DNA of 64,000 nucleotides. Source: Branchiostoma floridae (lineage: Eukaryota; Chordata; Leptocardii; Amphioxiformes; Branchiostomatidae). Below are positions 11,560 through 24,653 of the stretch, piece by piece; position 1 is the first letter of the stretch, and each line of letters starts with the position of its first letter. Below the pieces are notes generated by a model. That model searched no databases, was not told where the DNA came from, and was given only the letters and a program-made list of their open reading frames with translations. The translations under genes were made by a program, and so were the position numbers. The DNA is taken from NCBI RefSeq assembly GCF_000003815.2, contig NC_049987.1:13707075-13771074 (forward strand). The letters are read 5' to 3'.

Positions 11560-13820
11560 TGATGATGGCATGCTATAAACATGATAAAAGTCGTGCGAAA
11601 GGTCAGACTACCTAAGCAGAAAAGCGCGGGATATCCCGGCCTGATCCCAGCCCCACCGTTAGCGGTTCAGCAGGGCTTCGCTAGAACCCCGCCGGAAGCA
11701 ACGGTGTGGTTTGGGCAATGCCATTTCTAATGCCGCCTCCCTCCCAAAGGGTACAATAGGGATCTCACAAAGGTCGAGGTCCTTTTGAAAAGGTCGAGGT
11801 GCTTTTTCAAAGTCCATTTTCTTACACTCCAATAAATACATGTATTTGGTATTGAGAAAGCTATCTTTACGCTAACCCTCGTCTTTATTCGTCGAATCAC
11901 AAGGAATGTTAGTTGCTCCATCTATAATTCTCTCTTCTCTACATCTCATACTTATCATTTTTACAGCGGCAACAGTGTATCTAAGAGAAATTATGATCGA
12001 TGAATTGTTATAAGTATAGAATATGATTTGATGAACCTGCACCTGCAAGTCACTCATTCGTCGGGTACGAATTTAACGCTACTGTTACTATAATGTTACA
12101 TGTACAATGCAGTAAAATTTTTTTTCCTCAATGCCCGCCATATTTGGTAACAAGTTGTACCCTAATCTTTTCACGGTATTCTAACTTTAGTGTGATTCAA
12201 AATTAGAAACAGCACAAAAACGCCTCTCTGTGTGCCAGGTACGTCTTGGACCTGTCTGTGACAGTTACAGTTGCTGACTCACGGTGTCAGAGTAACGTTA
12301 TGACTTGGTTCCACATTCAGTCCTGATTACGAGACCGCCCAGAAACAACACCGGGGGGCGGTACGGAAGGTACGGCTAGCAGGGAAAATATCCGGGGATG
12401 AAAACTGGACTTATCAGGAACATGAGGTGATGAGTGAGCTTCTTTGGAGGGATTAAGGGGGGGGGGGGGGGGATGGGGGATCAAACGCCAACTTTCTACA
12501 TTTGTGCCATATCCTTGGCACATATACATTTCCCTTGAAATCTACACCCTTTCCCTTTGTCATCTTTCTTCTCCCCTTAAATATGAGCTTATTAAGGTAT
12601 AGTAAAGAACGATTTAAGCCCTACATAAAATGCTATCTTAAGTGCCCACAATTTTGATGTTCTTCATTGTGCAATAACTGAAATTGTTTCAACGTTGAGA
12701 CTTTTTGACTGTAATGTGAACACATATACTATCTACGCACGTTGAAAACCATATACAGTGTATCTGGATGTGATATTGAAAACAGGATAAGGTCTTATTC
12801 CAAATGCAAAAAGGTGTCAGTAATAATATTTATATATCATGATATTAACTAACGCTATAAGCACCCTCAATGCATATTTACATCATATTAACGCTCAACT
12901 GCGAACCATAACTGGAGAATCATAATATCTTTTTTTACTTCTGTATTATTGCATCAGTTCCGAAGATTACATATTACCGGGAAAGTCTAATTTGGGCTCC
13001 TTGGCTCCACCGCCGAGGGCTTTTCTTGGAAACGATCAGTGTTCGCTGCCAACTCCGCCGGCTCTTTGACAAAAAGATATATTCAGTCATGCTACATTAT
13101 TATATTGTACTTGTGATGTACGCATATGTATGCAGACAAGGAGCTGCAATTGGAAAGTCTAAATTAGGCTCATCATCAGTCAAGCAGAGAAAAAGACGTA
13201 CGCACCCTGAATGTCTAAGCAGATGTTAGTTAGCCATGAGGATGAAGCATGCATGGATACACCTGTCAGTATGGCTAGGGAATTTGTTTCCGTCCATATA
13301 GATCTACTAGTACATTACAAATTGTATAGATAGATCTAGAGTCCATTTAAAGTTACAGCGTGGGTTTTCAAACAGTATTTGTAATAAGCTTGAATTATCT
13401 GGAATAAAACAATCAATCCGCAACATGTATAAAATTTTCAAAAGATTAACTATAGAAATTGAATCTATTTGGATTCTACTGAACATTTTATAAACATTAT
13501 GAAAGAAATCGTGCAAAAATATTGTTGTTTAAGATAATTTTCAAACATCTGTGTGATCCTGATGACAGTGACAACCCTCCCGGTGACTTGATATGGACTC
13601 TGACTACTATAGAATACTGGTATCAACTGAAATTTTACAAAGGAATGAAAACCCAGAAGACTATAAGCGTATGGAAAAGTCTACAATTTGAGATTATACC
13701 AGATGTTTTATACACTTGACTGGTTGTCACACGACAGTTCATTAGGAAAACGCAAACAGGACCAGTATTTTGACTGGGGCCGGACGTTTGGGAAGTTGAC
13801 AGAGTGAGGAATACCGTTAG
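11560..13820. other. Intergenic, no gene recognised
   Basis: Apart from a G homopolymer near 12.46 kb and a TAACGTTA palindrome at 12293-12300, no exon or element is supported. Confidence 0.45.
12457..12472. repeat. Run of 16 G residues
   Basis: Uninterrupted G16 followed by ATGGGGGA. It is able in principle to form a G-quadruplex and is also a site where sequence length is unreliable. Confidence 0.9.
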
Positions 13821-13821
13821 A

Positions 13822-13926
13822 AGTTAGTCTGGAAGCCAGGCTGTTCCCAGGGCCTACACGGGTCAGCTCTTCAGCGGGGGAAGATGCTGGAGCTGACCTG
13901 GCAATAGTTTGGATTCCAGACTAACT
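13822..13926. mobile_element. 105-bp MITE with perfect 13-bp terminal inverted repeats
   Basis: AGTTAGTCTGGAA at the left is exactly inverted as TTCCAGACTAACT at the right. An inner hairpin pairs GGTCAGCTC with GAGCTGACC. The word CCAGGCTGTTCCCAGGGCCT links it to the elements at 11213 and 22970. Confidence 0.75.
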
Positions 13927-15659
13927 AGCAGCTCGCAATGATAGACATCTCAACGCATGATGTCACAGAGAGTGTTTTTAAAGGTCGCAGGACGGAATTC
14001 CCGTTCCGCATCGCACTTGGGTGGCTCATGCGGGTTTTAGGAAAGAAGCCAAGAGGTTGAACTCTAGATATGCGCTTGACATTTCAGCTTTGTCGGACGA
14101 AACAAGATCGATGACCCATAGGCCCTATGATGTAGCCCTCTGTTGCTTGTTAGCACTTATTAACCATCATAACTTCCACGTAAAATGCAATTTCATTGTA
14201 ATCGAAATTATCTAAGTATTTGCATACGGTAGCTGGGACTGATATGCACTGCTACGGTTTTGGAAATAATAATGTGCAAAATATCGGTCTCCTCTACACT
14301 TATCTGTGTTTTTGTGTTTCTCTGATATCTCTTATATGATATGAATCTTTTCTTACTTAGCTTCACATTGTCTTTCGTTTACAGTATCAACAACGTTCAA
14401 AATTTTCTGTCATTCTGTCTTCCATTCATCCATCCATTCATTCATTCAGTCAGTCAGTCATTCATTCATCCATCCATCCATCCATTCATTCATTCGTCCA
14501 GTCTTTCTTTCATTCACTTGCGACCCAAAATTACATCATCCTTGTCCAACAACCAAGGCACGGACAATTACCTCGACCCTGCCCTCTTTCGCTAATTATC
14601 CTTCACAAAGTGTTTATTCAGATAACGCAAAGTAGATCGGATGAGGTCATGCCGCTTTAAGGTCTATTTTGCAGCCTCTTAGCACCATCTGCTTGCAAAT
14701 TACCTACGGAGAGTTATGTGCACAAAAGTGCTCCACCTTTTATCAACGGAAGCGGTCCCAAACAATCTTTACAGCACAAATATCGCACAGAAATGCTTTT
14801 TTTTTAACCTTTCCTCCCAGATGGTCTAATGTGACACAATAGCTGTGACTGAGAAACAAGAACGCCGGAGGAAGTCGTGTGATTGTTTAGTTGCAGGATG
14901 TGGTTGGGCTAAAAGATCCGGCACTTATTCAGGCGTTCTCTCAGATGGTGGTCTATAGTATTGGGCAGATAACACAGACAGACCTCTGCATAGGAAAGCA
15001 TCTTAAAAAGTCATCTCCAACAGAAAGTCGCGTATGCACAAGGGTCAGTTTTATATCCATTGGCAAACAGGGTGTTGATCGGCTCAATCTCCAAGGATTA
15101 ATTAATGCTCGCTCTATGGAAGAAACCTCACCTTTGACCCCAGTTTTCTCCTGATACCACCCGTAATAACCAACAACTAAAACTTCAGTAAAATCCTTCC
15201 GCACGCCAACTGAGGCTTAGACCCTACCTGCTCCTTTCAACCCTAAAACTACTCCAGATTGGGCCAAAGTTGGGAAAACGAAGGCTTTTAGGTGGTACCA
15301 GTTTTGTTGTTTTACACGGCACATCGAAAACTAAATTCATCCAGAAAATGTTTGGAAAGTTAACTTATGTCTATGATACCTCCGTTGATACTTTGACGAT
15401 TTTAATTTTTCAAATAAAGCATCATTTGTAAAGAAAAATGTAATTGAAAAGAGTCCGGAAGACAAAGTCAATCCCAGTAAGTAACATGTAACCAAATCAA
15501 ATCCAAATTTGTCACCATTCAGAAAGGACATTTAGAAGTAATTCGTCCCAAAGGATGAATGAAAAATGGGAAATGCAAAATGCGACCATATGTTTTTGTT
15601 TTTATCTCATTTCTTGATGATGAAATGTGTAATATTCCGATATCTATAGGCAGTAACGC
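13927..15659. other. Intergenic with an ATTC/ATCC simple repeat
   Basis: No gene is recognised. A degenerate tetranucleotide tract is annotated separately. Confidence 0.45.
14420..14500. repeat. Degenerate (ATTC/ATCC/AGTC)n tetranucleotide tract
   Basis: Blocks of CATT, CATC and CAGT in tandem over about 80 bp. The overlapping 84-codon frame is a repeat artefact. Confidence 0.85.
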
Positions 15660-15817
15660 TAGTTCACCTTTATCCGCGGGGTAACCTATATCCGTTGTGT
15701 AAAGAAAGGGTAGTTAGGGATATCGAGTCGAAGGACCACCGTCCGTCGACTTTATATCCCTAAATACCATGTTCAAAAATAACGGGCATAGGTTACCCCA
15801 CGAATAAAGTTGAACTA
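15660..15817. mobile_element. 158-bp MITE with about 37-bp inverted repeats
   Basis: Left arm TAGTTCACCTTTATCCGCGG with GGTAACCTATATCCGTT; right arm is its inverse AACGGGCATAGGTTACCCCA through TTGAACTA. An inner hairpin pairs AGGGATATCGAGTCGA with TCGACTTTATATCCCT. It is non-coding, and no convincing target duplication was seen. Confidence 0.75.
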
Positions 15818-17298
15818 ACATTACAGAAATTTTTCATCCGACATTACAAATAAAGCTACATTCTTGGGTAAATTTGCCTGTTTAAATTTGCCTGCTCACT
15901 GAAGAAAGTCTTAAGATTTGATACGTTACTTTGGATTGCTTGTTTGTTGTTTTATTTAGTTTTGTTCCAGGTGCGATCTTTTTCGTTCATTACATTGTTC
16001 CGTAATATTTGTGTACATTATATTATGCTGCCCTTGTTAATTTTGATTTTTCTATAATCATCTAGATCATATTTTAACTAAGACCATTGTTGCCACACCT
16101 CACTTTACTTTGGTTACCGTTGAAATCATCGGTGTGTGACGCTGCCCTGAAAAAAATGACCTTGGGAAGTTATACTTTAAAACATATGGTCCGTGGGATG
16201 GCATATTTCTAATTTGTGAAACCTACAACTATTCACAAGCAGCTGCTTCCGTCGCCATGGCGAAACGTGAGGACCTTCTCTTATCTCTTTTGCTCAGAAG
16301 AAGTCTTAAGTCGCCCTGCGTCAGTAACGTCAGTGCGTGGTAACCTCTAAGACATATTTTGTTCCCTGTGGAATACATAAAAAAGGACAGCAATATATCA
16401 GTCACTTTCTAAGAAATGTTACAAGCAAAACGACACCTTATTGAATGTAAAAGGCTTGCAGTAGCTTCTCGCATGACGCCGTATCTTTATGTTATGAAGA
16501 TAAACAAAGACACCGGAGGTAGAAATAATTTAGAGTTTTCCTATCAGTCGGGGACGTTCTCCAACGTAATTGATATGTCCCAGTAACTCCCACGCGGCCT
16601 AGAGAGTGGATTAGAATAGCAAGCGTTCCCGATTTATCTTTGTACAGCGTTTGTAGCTGTTTTATATGTGTAATAATCGTGGGTCCTAGGTTTTCTCATC
16701 TTCAAGCAGATGTTGAGGGAACAGATCGCGCGAAATGCTTTCTAACTACCCTGGTTTTCACTGCTGAAAAGAGTAACATTCTATATGTATATCTTATCTC
16801 ATTCAGGCTACTTTAGTGGGTGAAAAATTGTCGAAATCTGCCAAAAGTTTGTCAGAGGAGTTAGCCAACACTAAGGTTTACACCACAGGAGGATTTCTCA
16901 TTTTTGTGAGCCAGCTACGGCTTAGGTCACATTTCCAAACTGGGGTCCGGCAGGGATGTTTTAAGAAACGAAACATTAAAATGTATACCTAAAAATATAC
17001 ACAAATCATGCCCACGAATCTTATTTTGACATTTTGTGTATTTTTATGTCTTTTGTATCATTCTCTTTGCTAGCGAAAGCTGCCCGACTGGGACCCGGTT
17101 TGGAGATATGACCTAAGCCTAAGAGGTTTCCTGTAGACTACTATGTATGTATGACGGAGAAGTGTTGTTATTTGGTGAATTCAGAAGAAATTGTCCACAC
17201 AAATACACGCTTCCACTTCAAGCGATAAGAGAGGCTGGTTAATTCGTATTTATTCTTATATTCAAGCAGATGTGGTGGCTTGGCTGTTGACAGAGTCG
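15818..17298. other. Intergenic with scattered MITE termini
   Basis: No gene is recognised. Isolated copies of the CAAGCAGATG terminus occur near 16705 and 17262, probably ends of decayed miniature elements. Confidence 0.4.
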
Positions 17299-17430
17299 CT
17301 GGAAAAATAGTAGAAATTCGCCATATAGACAGATAGCATGTCCAGAGAAGCTAGAGCCGAGTAACAAAAAACAGTTATCTAACTCACCTCGGCATGTTAT
17401 CTGTCTATTTTAGCCGACTACTTTTCCAGG
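17299..17430. mobile_element. MITE related to the 31.8-kb element
   Basis: The left arm (CTGGAAAAATAGTAGAAATT, then TAGACAGATAGCATG) is inverted at the right (CATGTTATCTGTCTATTTT, then ACTACTTTTCCAG). The same arm words occur in the element at 31769-32060. Confidence 0.65.
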
Positions 17431-17577
17431 GACATGTGGAGCTTACTGGAGGTTACGTGTTGTTAACATGCATCTTTGTATACTTTGTATTCTTCTGAAT
17501 ACATCTATATGTTCTTTCTCAAGTACTTTCGAGACACTGTACTAAGTTTGTGATGTGTATATATATTGCGACCCCTA

Positions 17578-17711
17578 ATCTCGAAGCAGATATTGGGAAG
17601 CAAAATCGGTCTGTTTTCCTGGCTGCCTGCTTCCGTCACAAACTGCCCGGGTGGCGGGAACGGACAGTTATGAAAAGTTACGATTCTGCCTCCCAACATC
17701 TGCTTGGAGAT
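17578..17711. mobile_element. 134-bp MITE, CTCCAAGCAGATGTTGGGAG subtype
   Basis: The left end ATCTCGAAGCAGATATTGGG is inverted at the right end as CCCAACATCTGCTTGGAGAT; the arms extend about 28 bp into AAGCAAAATC/GATTCTGCCT. A half-copy lies at 41418. Confidence 0.75.
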
Positions 17712-18499
17712 CACAATCCTCCCTTGGACGTTTTTGTCATCTAGTTATCCTTGATGTCTCCAGGTCTCGCGTATGCTGACTTTTTGTGTGATATGACCTT
17801 GGCGAATGATTAAAGGACTTGTTTTGAGGTTTCGTCTCCGCTGTGACTGATAAAAATTAGATTAGGGAGGGGGTCTATCCTCCTTGATTACATCAACTGT
17901 CTTTATCAGTAACCTTGGTGTGAATTCAAGGACATATAAATCTCCAAGCAGATATCTCCCCCGGCTTGTTTTGTCTTTTGCTACTTCCATGAAAATGAAC
18001 TATGTATTTATTTCAAGCAAATTAGAAGATACAGTATTTCGAAAGATCGCGGATTGTTAATTTCATAATGGCTGTGGATTTTACCACAAAAGATCCACGG
18101 CAGTGAATGGACTTAGTAACAAAGTCTTTGGCCAAACAAAATCCACGGAAAATGGGGTAGCGTACTGTAATGTCCACTATTATTTTTATTTTATTCGCAT
18201 TCGTTTTTTGAGCATTGGACAAGAAGCTCACAATGAGCTTATGGAGGTCTTCTGCTCTGTATTACATACAATGACAATCAAAAGTAACAAAATTGAGATT
18301 ATAACGAAACGTATAACTTAAGATGACATGAACATAAACGTCATTTTGCAACATAAGAATAACATAAATACTAACAACAAAAACGGGCTAAAGCGCATAC
18401 AAGGCTGGCATTACCAATCAATTTCAAATCAGATTAAGTAAATCTTCCGGTCATTTTGATAAAATTGAAGACATAGTCAAAGATGTTACAATTTATCGA
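17712..18499. other. Intergenic, nothing recognised
   Basis: Only a lone CTCCAAGCAGATATC terminus near 17941 is noted. The 5' junction of the LINE fragment lies at or just before 18500. Confidence 0.4.
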
Positions 18500-19722
18500 G
18501 TGTGGGAGGAAAGGGTGATTAATGATTTGCCTGATTATATATCACACGGACAGGTTGTGTTGTATGCTGATGATACTGCACTTTTCTATGCATCTAAAAC
18601 AGTGAGGGATGTGAATACTTGTCTGAATGCCGACCTTCGTAATATCGAAACATGGTTACACACAAATAAATTGACACTCAATGTTACTAAATGTAAAGCA
18701 ATGCTCTTCGGCACAGCGCGTAGGCTGCAGTCAAGTACAGAGCAACTGTCAACCACTCTTTCTGGCACCAGTTTGGAAGTTGTCACTAGCTTTAAGTATC
18801 TGGGCGTTTGGCTTGATCCTTGCTTAACATGGGAAGTCCATATTGACAAGTTATGTAATGCAGTCTCGTCAAGACTGGGAGTCTTACGGCGCCTAATTCC
18901 TTGTCTACCACAGCGCACTCTTGTTATGTTATTCAACGCCATGGTTTTGCCTAAAATGGACTATTGCGATGTGATTTGGGGTAATTGTGGTAAATGTCTA
19001 TCCGATAGACTACAAAAACTCCAGAACCGGGCAGCTAGGCTTATTCTTGGTTTAAAATACACCCATCATGTTGGCGTTGATGAGCTATCTGCCTTGGGCT
19101 GGAAAACCTTAACATCCAGGAGAAACTTGCACCTCCTACAATCAATGTACAAGGCAGTTAACAATGAACTTCCTGATTACATCAATAGTTTTCAAAGGAC
19201 TTCTGACTCTCACAGCTACCACACCCGACACAGTCAGAACCTATGCCTCAAACTACCCCTTGTACGGTTAGAATGTGGGAAGCGCAAGTTCTCTTATAGA
19301 GGTATTACTGCATGGAACAGTCTTCCACCATCTGTAAAGACCTGCACGTCAAAATCTACCTTTAGAACCAACTGCAGGGCTTGGCTAGCCTGACCTCTGA
19401 CCACTCAATGAAACTGACAACTTGATAGTATTTATTTTGTTACTATTATTATTGTTTTCTTTAGTTTCGTACCATTATTTTCATTCATCATTTGTATTGA
19501 TATCATCATCACTAGCAGCATCTATTGTTATGATTAGTATTATTGTTTGCATCAGTTTCATTACTATTGTTGTCTATTTATGTTTGCCTATGTTTGTGAT
19601 GAATATGTTTAATTTCTTTTTATGTAATACGCAGGGCTCCACTGAAAAGCAGTGCAAGAGCACTGAGCTTGGACCACCCTGGATAAAGATTACAGAAATA
19701 AATAAATAAATAAATAAATAAA
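18500..19722 (+). mobile_element. 5'-truncated LINE fragment (CR1/L2/jockey-like)
   Basis: An open frame (18500-19393) encodes the C-terminal part of a non-LTR reverse transcriptase. It starts just before INDLPDYI and contains the catalytic YADD (18565-18576). This is followed by the thumb-like region with FKYLGVWLD and the conserved C-terminal words LQKLQNRAARLILG, SYRGITAWNSLP and STFRTNC. The palm motifs before YADD and the endonuclease are absent, so the copy cannot move by itself. About 300 bp of 3' UTR follow, ending in an (AAAT)n tail at 19696-19722. 5' truncation plus a simple-repeat tail is the usual result of target-primed reverse transcription. The frame has no internal stop over 297 codons, so the insertion is fairly recent. 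Confidence 0.85.
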
Positions 19723-19724
19723 GG

Positions 19725-20165
19725 GCTGCCCATAGTGAGAAGGGTGCATAAAGTATTGTCAGATGAGTTGAGGGGGTCAGGCGAGAGTAATTCTTCTAGG
19801 TTTAAACGGGATATGGAGTGCAACATATGTGTCCCAACCGACCTCCGTTAAGATGCGACTGTGATTCGTCCCCCTTAATGCGCCCGTGCAGACCTTGGCC
19901 GCGGACACCTGTACTGATTCGAGTGAGTCAGAGTCTTTCTTAAGAATACCGCACCAGGCGACGTTGGCATACTCAATCAAGGGACGTATCATGGCTTTGT
20001 ACAGAGTCTCGAGTGTTTTCCGTGGGACAAAGCAAGAAATTCTTTTCAGTAGATTTATGCGTTTCATTGCTTTAGTCACCAGGGTTGACACATGAAGTGA
20101 CCATGATAGGTCTCTAGTGAGATGTAGACCAAGGTGTTTGTGGGAGTCGACTTCAGTGAGCTATT
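19725..20165 (-). pseudogene. Degraded LINE reverse transcriptase C-terminus, opposite orientation
   Basis: Read on the minus strand, LTEVDSHKHLGLHLTRDLSW followed by the word KAMKRINLLKRISC and by LYKAMIRPLIEYANVAWCG is the typical post-palm region of a jockey/CR1-type reverse transcriptase. The 5' side breaks near 20163 by a frame change (KLLHNS in another frame); the 3' side stops after about 130 codons and appears to continue in a second frame (LNLEELLSPDP). It differs in sequence from the 18.5-kb copy, so it belongs to another family. It abuts the (AAAT)n tail of that copy. Confidence 0.75.
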
Positions 20166-20467
20166 ATGAAGCAGCTTAATTTCCCGGACCCTATTCCCCC
20201 GGCCAGCCCTACGGCCATGCTATCTTCGTAACAAACAACAAAGGAACCTTAACCCAACCTTAAATTAACCTGACATATTCCTAATTGTACCATCAATCAT
20301 GTAAAGTCGAACAAAGGAATACCATATACAATTATACAATTATACATCGTAGCTGACCGCACCTTCTTTGACATTTATAGCACTGTTCCAACAGTGTACA
20401 TCAGCCAGAACATTGATCAACAGATAGAAAACCTCACATAGTCAAGTCAGGATAGACCAATATCTAT

Positions 20468-20598
20468 GACCCGATTTACACAAGTTTTTTTGAGTCGACC
20501 CCACTTCGACTCAGCGGCCGTACTGAAGTCGAATCCAAGTTATAATCAACTCAATGACTTGGGTTAGACCCAGAAAACGCATGTGCAAATCGGGCCTA
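20468..20598. mobile_element. MITE with GACCCGATTTACACA termini
   Basis: The left end GACCCGATTTACACA is inverted at the right end as TGTGCAAATCGGGCC; imperfect pairing continues for about 35 bp. The flanks TATCTAT and TATATAT may be a decayed duplication. Confidence 0.55.
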
Positions 20599-20742
20599 TA
20601 TATAGGTATGGTACGCCTACAATACAGAGATGGTATCTGACAGGTGTAGACAACTACTTCAAATCAATTCTCGTCAGCTGTAATTGTAAATCCTACATAA
20701 TTACAGGGTGTCTTTATAAATCAGACGATTATGAGATTAATT

Positions 20743-20965
20743 CCCACTGCCATTCTGCATGTCAAAGGACGCCTGCCGGCGGACTCCCTTTGGCCAGCTG
20801 GTATACTCCTTGGCCAGTTTTGATTATGTCCCTTCCCACCGCCATTCCTGCATTTCAAAAATATGACGTCTGCCGGAGAACTCCCTTTGGCCAGCTACTA
20901 CTACTAGTATACTCCTTGGCCAGTTCTGGTACTATCTTATGCCACCGGTAAATCTGCCGGGAGAT
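20743..20965. repeat. Two direct partial copies of the 33.5-kb MITE family
   Basis: Units starting at 20743 and 20835 share CTGCCGG..ACTCCCTTTGGCCAGCT and TATACTCCTTGGCCAGTT. The second continues into ATCTTATGCCACCGGTAAAT, the inverse of the left arm of the element at 33480. Confidence 0.6.
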
Positions 20966-22969
20966 TACGTAGCTAGTGCAGGTGTTCCGACTCTCTTCGA
21001 AGCAGATGAAGCTCGAAATATTTCGCTGCGAGCAATTAACTCCCACTGGGCAAAGCTCCTACCGATGACAAACGATTAACTCGGCGGCAGAGACTTGATC
21101 TTCCCCGTAGAGAGCCTACACTAGCTACATAGGCCAAGCCACGACTAGTAGGCTGGATTCCATGTTTGAAATGCACTAGACTGTGCTCCTTTAGTAAATA
21201 CTGCTGACCAAGACTATGCGCAGCAGACTGAGCAATTTGCAACAGCTTATCTCCAGCGAGCCACAAATGTAGATAGGATCAAATCCTCTCAGGTATTTCC
21301 GACTTTAGATTGTATCTAATCAGCAAAATTACTGTCTGTGCGGAAATGTCAGTAGTTGATCTGTAAGCCATCTGTACAATACAGTACAGTTACTAGTGAA
21401 GTGTTCAATTATTTATCCACCATCCGGGACATTGTCTACCGCATGCTGATGGAAAAGCTCACCTTAGATCACCTTTTGGTGATTGTCACGGTAAAAAGGA
21501 ATGGTTTCAATTTCACACGCAACCTTGGGCAAAACTATCATCAACTTGGACAAGTACTGGTAACGTTGGTCTACTGTGTATGACGTCAAAGGATCAGACC
21601 AAGCACTCTTGAGAGGAGGGGTGGCCAGGGTGACAGCTTACTAGTAGGTTTACACGTCAGAATAAATCTTTTCGTTTTCAAATCACATGAACCATGTTGG
21701 AGAAAATTAAATTACCGTGTAAGTTGTGTACAATATTTCACATGCTTGCTATTTCACTTTTCATTCTAGAGCTATCATATGCTAGTATCGGATTTGAGCC
21801 AGTTGTGATAACGGAAATATTTCAACATGATATCCAACACAAGCAGTGAAGCAACCATCCCCATACTATTACTTACTTTGAATGAGTGGTTTTCAGTCGA
21901 ATATTTTCTCTTGGGGGCCTATATCATACATATATAGGCTTTAATATTCTTGGCTGACGAGTGACAACACCTGTGTTAGTTTCATATTGCCCACACGTAC
22001 CGAGAGCTCCACATTCCCGTAACTCATTATACATCCCATCCAGACTAGTACGAGTACGGACTGTAGATGAAGCATTTGCCTTTCATATCGACAAGTGCGC
22101 GGTCGGCTTATGTAACCAAGGGACCGACCATGAGCAATCGTTGGGGTGGGGTGGATGGTCTGTGATTGTTGCCAAATTCAAAATCTGTGTATTTCCCCCT
22201 GGCTTCTACGTACATTTTCTCCGGCATTTTGTAGTGACCCGTCAACCATTATTATGTCGCCCTTACCTACGACATGTTTCAATCCGTCCCAAACTGAAGT
22301 GGATCGTTGATGTGTTTATTTTTATGGCGTCTCTCAAAGACATCTGGCTGGCGCAGTTCTTCTTCCCAGTCCAACTGCCTGATCAACATACTCACACACG
22401 TGCACACTAACGTTCCGCAAACCTAATTCTATTTGAGCTCGCCATTTAAAATACATGTCACTGTCTGTCTGAGGATCTCATTAAAAACGCAGAGACGCCA
22501 CCTGCAGAAGTATTTACACCATTCCCAACAACTCACAGCCATTCAAAGACTACGCAAACCTACTTAACAGTAATACACATGGACACAACGGCTGTGATGT
22601 TTAAATATGGGGAGTATTTCCTTTCGCTTCCGAATTCCAGCTATTTTTCTTATCTTAATGAGATACATACAGTACATGTTTTGTACTCGGATAAATGCAG
22701 ATATTCACAAAACAGAGAGAGTGGTTTAAGATGTTACAGAGTCCAGGAGTTAACAAGGCCTACATGATACAAGCTTGAACTTCTTCGATTCAGTGCAAGT
22801 TCCACATAGCAACTTGATACAGGTCCAACACAAGGGTATGGTTATCAGACCAAATAACCATTTAAATGACGTATGTTTAACGTGGCGTATGTTTCCTCAA
22901 CTATATAAATAAATTACTTTGTAGTGTGCCACAATTACCAAGGTTTATGTCTACCTGGCATCCGTAGTA
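20966..22969. other. Intergenic, no gene recognised
   Basis: A 149-codon frame at 21961-22410 lacks recognisable motifs and is not called. A TGACGTCA palindrome lies at 21581-21588. Confidence 0.4.
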
Positions 22970-23122
22970 CTAGCCGGGATGCCAGACTGTTTCCAGGGCC
23001 TATACAGCCTAACTTCTCGGCTCTAAAGCCAACATACCCCCAAGGAATTTTTACAGCAGGTCCCCCTGAATTACACGGCAGATAGATTGGGCAGGTAAGA
23101 GGTCTGGTATCCAGGTCACTAG
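22970..23122. mobile_element. MITE (CAGACTGTTTCCAGGGCCTA family)
   Basis: CTAGCCGGGATGCCAGAC at the left is inverted as GTCTGGTATCCAGGTCACTAG at the right. It shares GCCAGACTGTTTCCAGGGCC with the element at 11213. Confidence 0.65.
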
Positions 23123-24462
23123 CACTGTAACAGCACTCGCGCCAATTACTTTCATGATTTCTTTCATCAGTAGCACTAGGTTACTATTACAAAACTCGTG
23201 CCGATCACCTGTAATTTTTCTTCAGAACCTCGGAACAAAGAACACCTTGTTAATCTAAAATGTTTGCTATCAAAACACTTCTTGTTTCTCCTTCACATCT
23301 CTTTATACCCTAACCAAACGTCTGCACTAATTCCTTTGCATTTCGACGTTGTTCAGTCGCACGGAATTCACGGGAGATCATATCTTAAGTTACGTAATCA
23401 TGTATGCACCGACGTTCGTGGGCTTACTTTATATTCTCGAGTTGCGTAACCTTCTACGATATCTGATGACAATCAGTCCCTGCAGACTGAGCCCATACAT
23501 ATAGACGACTCCATTACATGTGAACTTTGATATTTCAGCTAGTGAGACTGCCAGCGAATTGAGCTTGTGGGATTGACGGAGTTTATATTAGCTTTGGTGT
23601 TTGAACCGTGTTTCCTTATTGATAATGCAGACCTTAATGTAGCTCACGTGATACTAAGACAGATATTAAGGGCCAAAGAGTCAAAGCCATACAAGGATAT
23701 TGGGTCATCTTTGGAGGTTGTGTACATCTTATAAAGAAATGAAGTATTTTCTCCATCAACATTCCCTTTTCAATTTACCGCTTGGTGAATGTTGAATTGG
23801 ATATCTTATTCTAGGTATCCATTTCTATTGCTAACGCTCATTTGATTTTGTCATTTCAAAAATAATCTTTCAAAAATAAACGATGAAACTTTATCTCTGT
23901 TATATACTTTGTCTGACCCTTGCCTCTTCCCTCATGACCTCAATGAAAAGCGGCCTGCAGGCCGATTTGAGCTTTCATGAATAAATAAAGGTTAAAACAA
24001 ACAAACAAAATCTTTGTTCCTTTGTTAAAGTTTCGTATGGAAATGGAATATTCTAGTATGGAATATTCTGCTTTTATTGTTCAATTTCTTGACAGAAAAA
24101 TTCTTGAATAACTAAAATGGTGGGGAAAATAGATAAGATGTGCCCCAGATTTAAGGTAGAGGACTGCTACACTTAAGTATATACCGAAAGTCTCCGTAAT
24201 AAAGAAAATACACACACGTAGGTCTGAAGATGTAATAAGAGCTGTTTTATTATGTAACCAGAGCGCACGGCCCGGGAGATCACGCCTTACCAAGAATATT
24301 TGGAACGTGGCGGATTGGTTCTCGGAATCTGACGACAGTACAAATTGGATTCGTGGTAGCGGCCATACATAATAAACTCAGCGCCACATTCGTCGTATTG
24401 TGAATAAAATCATACGGCTCTGAGTCGTTCTGTAAATAGCATTGAGAAATACGTGGAATCCG
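23123..24462. other. Intergenic, nothing recognised
   Basis: AT-rich DNA with short frames only. Confidence 0.4.
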
Positions 24463-24653
24463 ATCGAAGCAGAGGTAAGGCTCCTGCTGCTTTTTTGACA
24501 GTTCTTTCTGCGTTTCTATCGGGCTGTCTATTTTGCACCGCTCTGTTGATGTTAGGTCGCGAGACTTCAAGAAAATGGTACAAAATAGACAGCCCGATAA
24601 AAATAAACACCTTAGATTAAAAAAAACGGCCGGAGCCTACCCTATGCTTGGAG
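24463..24653. mobile_element. Palindromic MITE, 29521 family
   Basis: Left end CGAAGCAGAGGTAAGGCTCC, right end GGAGCCTACCCTATGCTTGG. The inner arms pair TATCGGGCTGTCTATTTTG with CAAAATAGACAGCCCGATA. Located about 0.8 kb 3' of SOCS-like gene A. Confidence 0.75.

Noticed and set aside
21961-22410. 149-codon plus-strand frame
   Set aside because: Begins with GTG, has no recognisable domain or splice context, ends in a CA-rich HTHTRAH stretch; likely chance.
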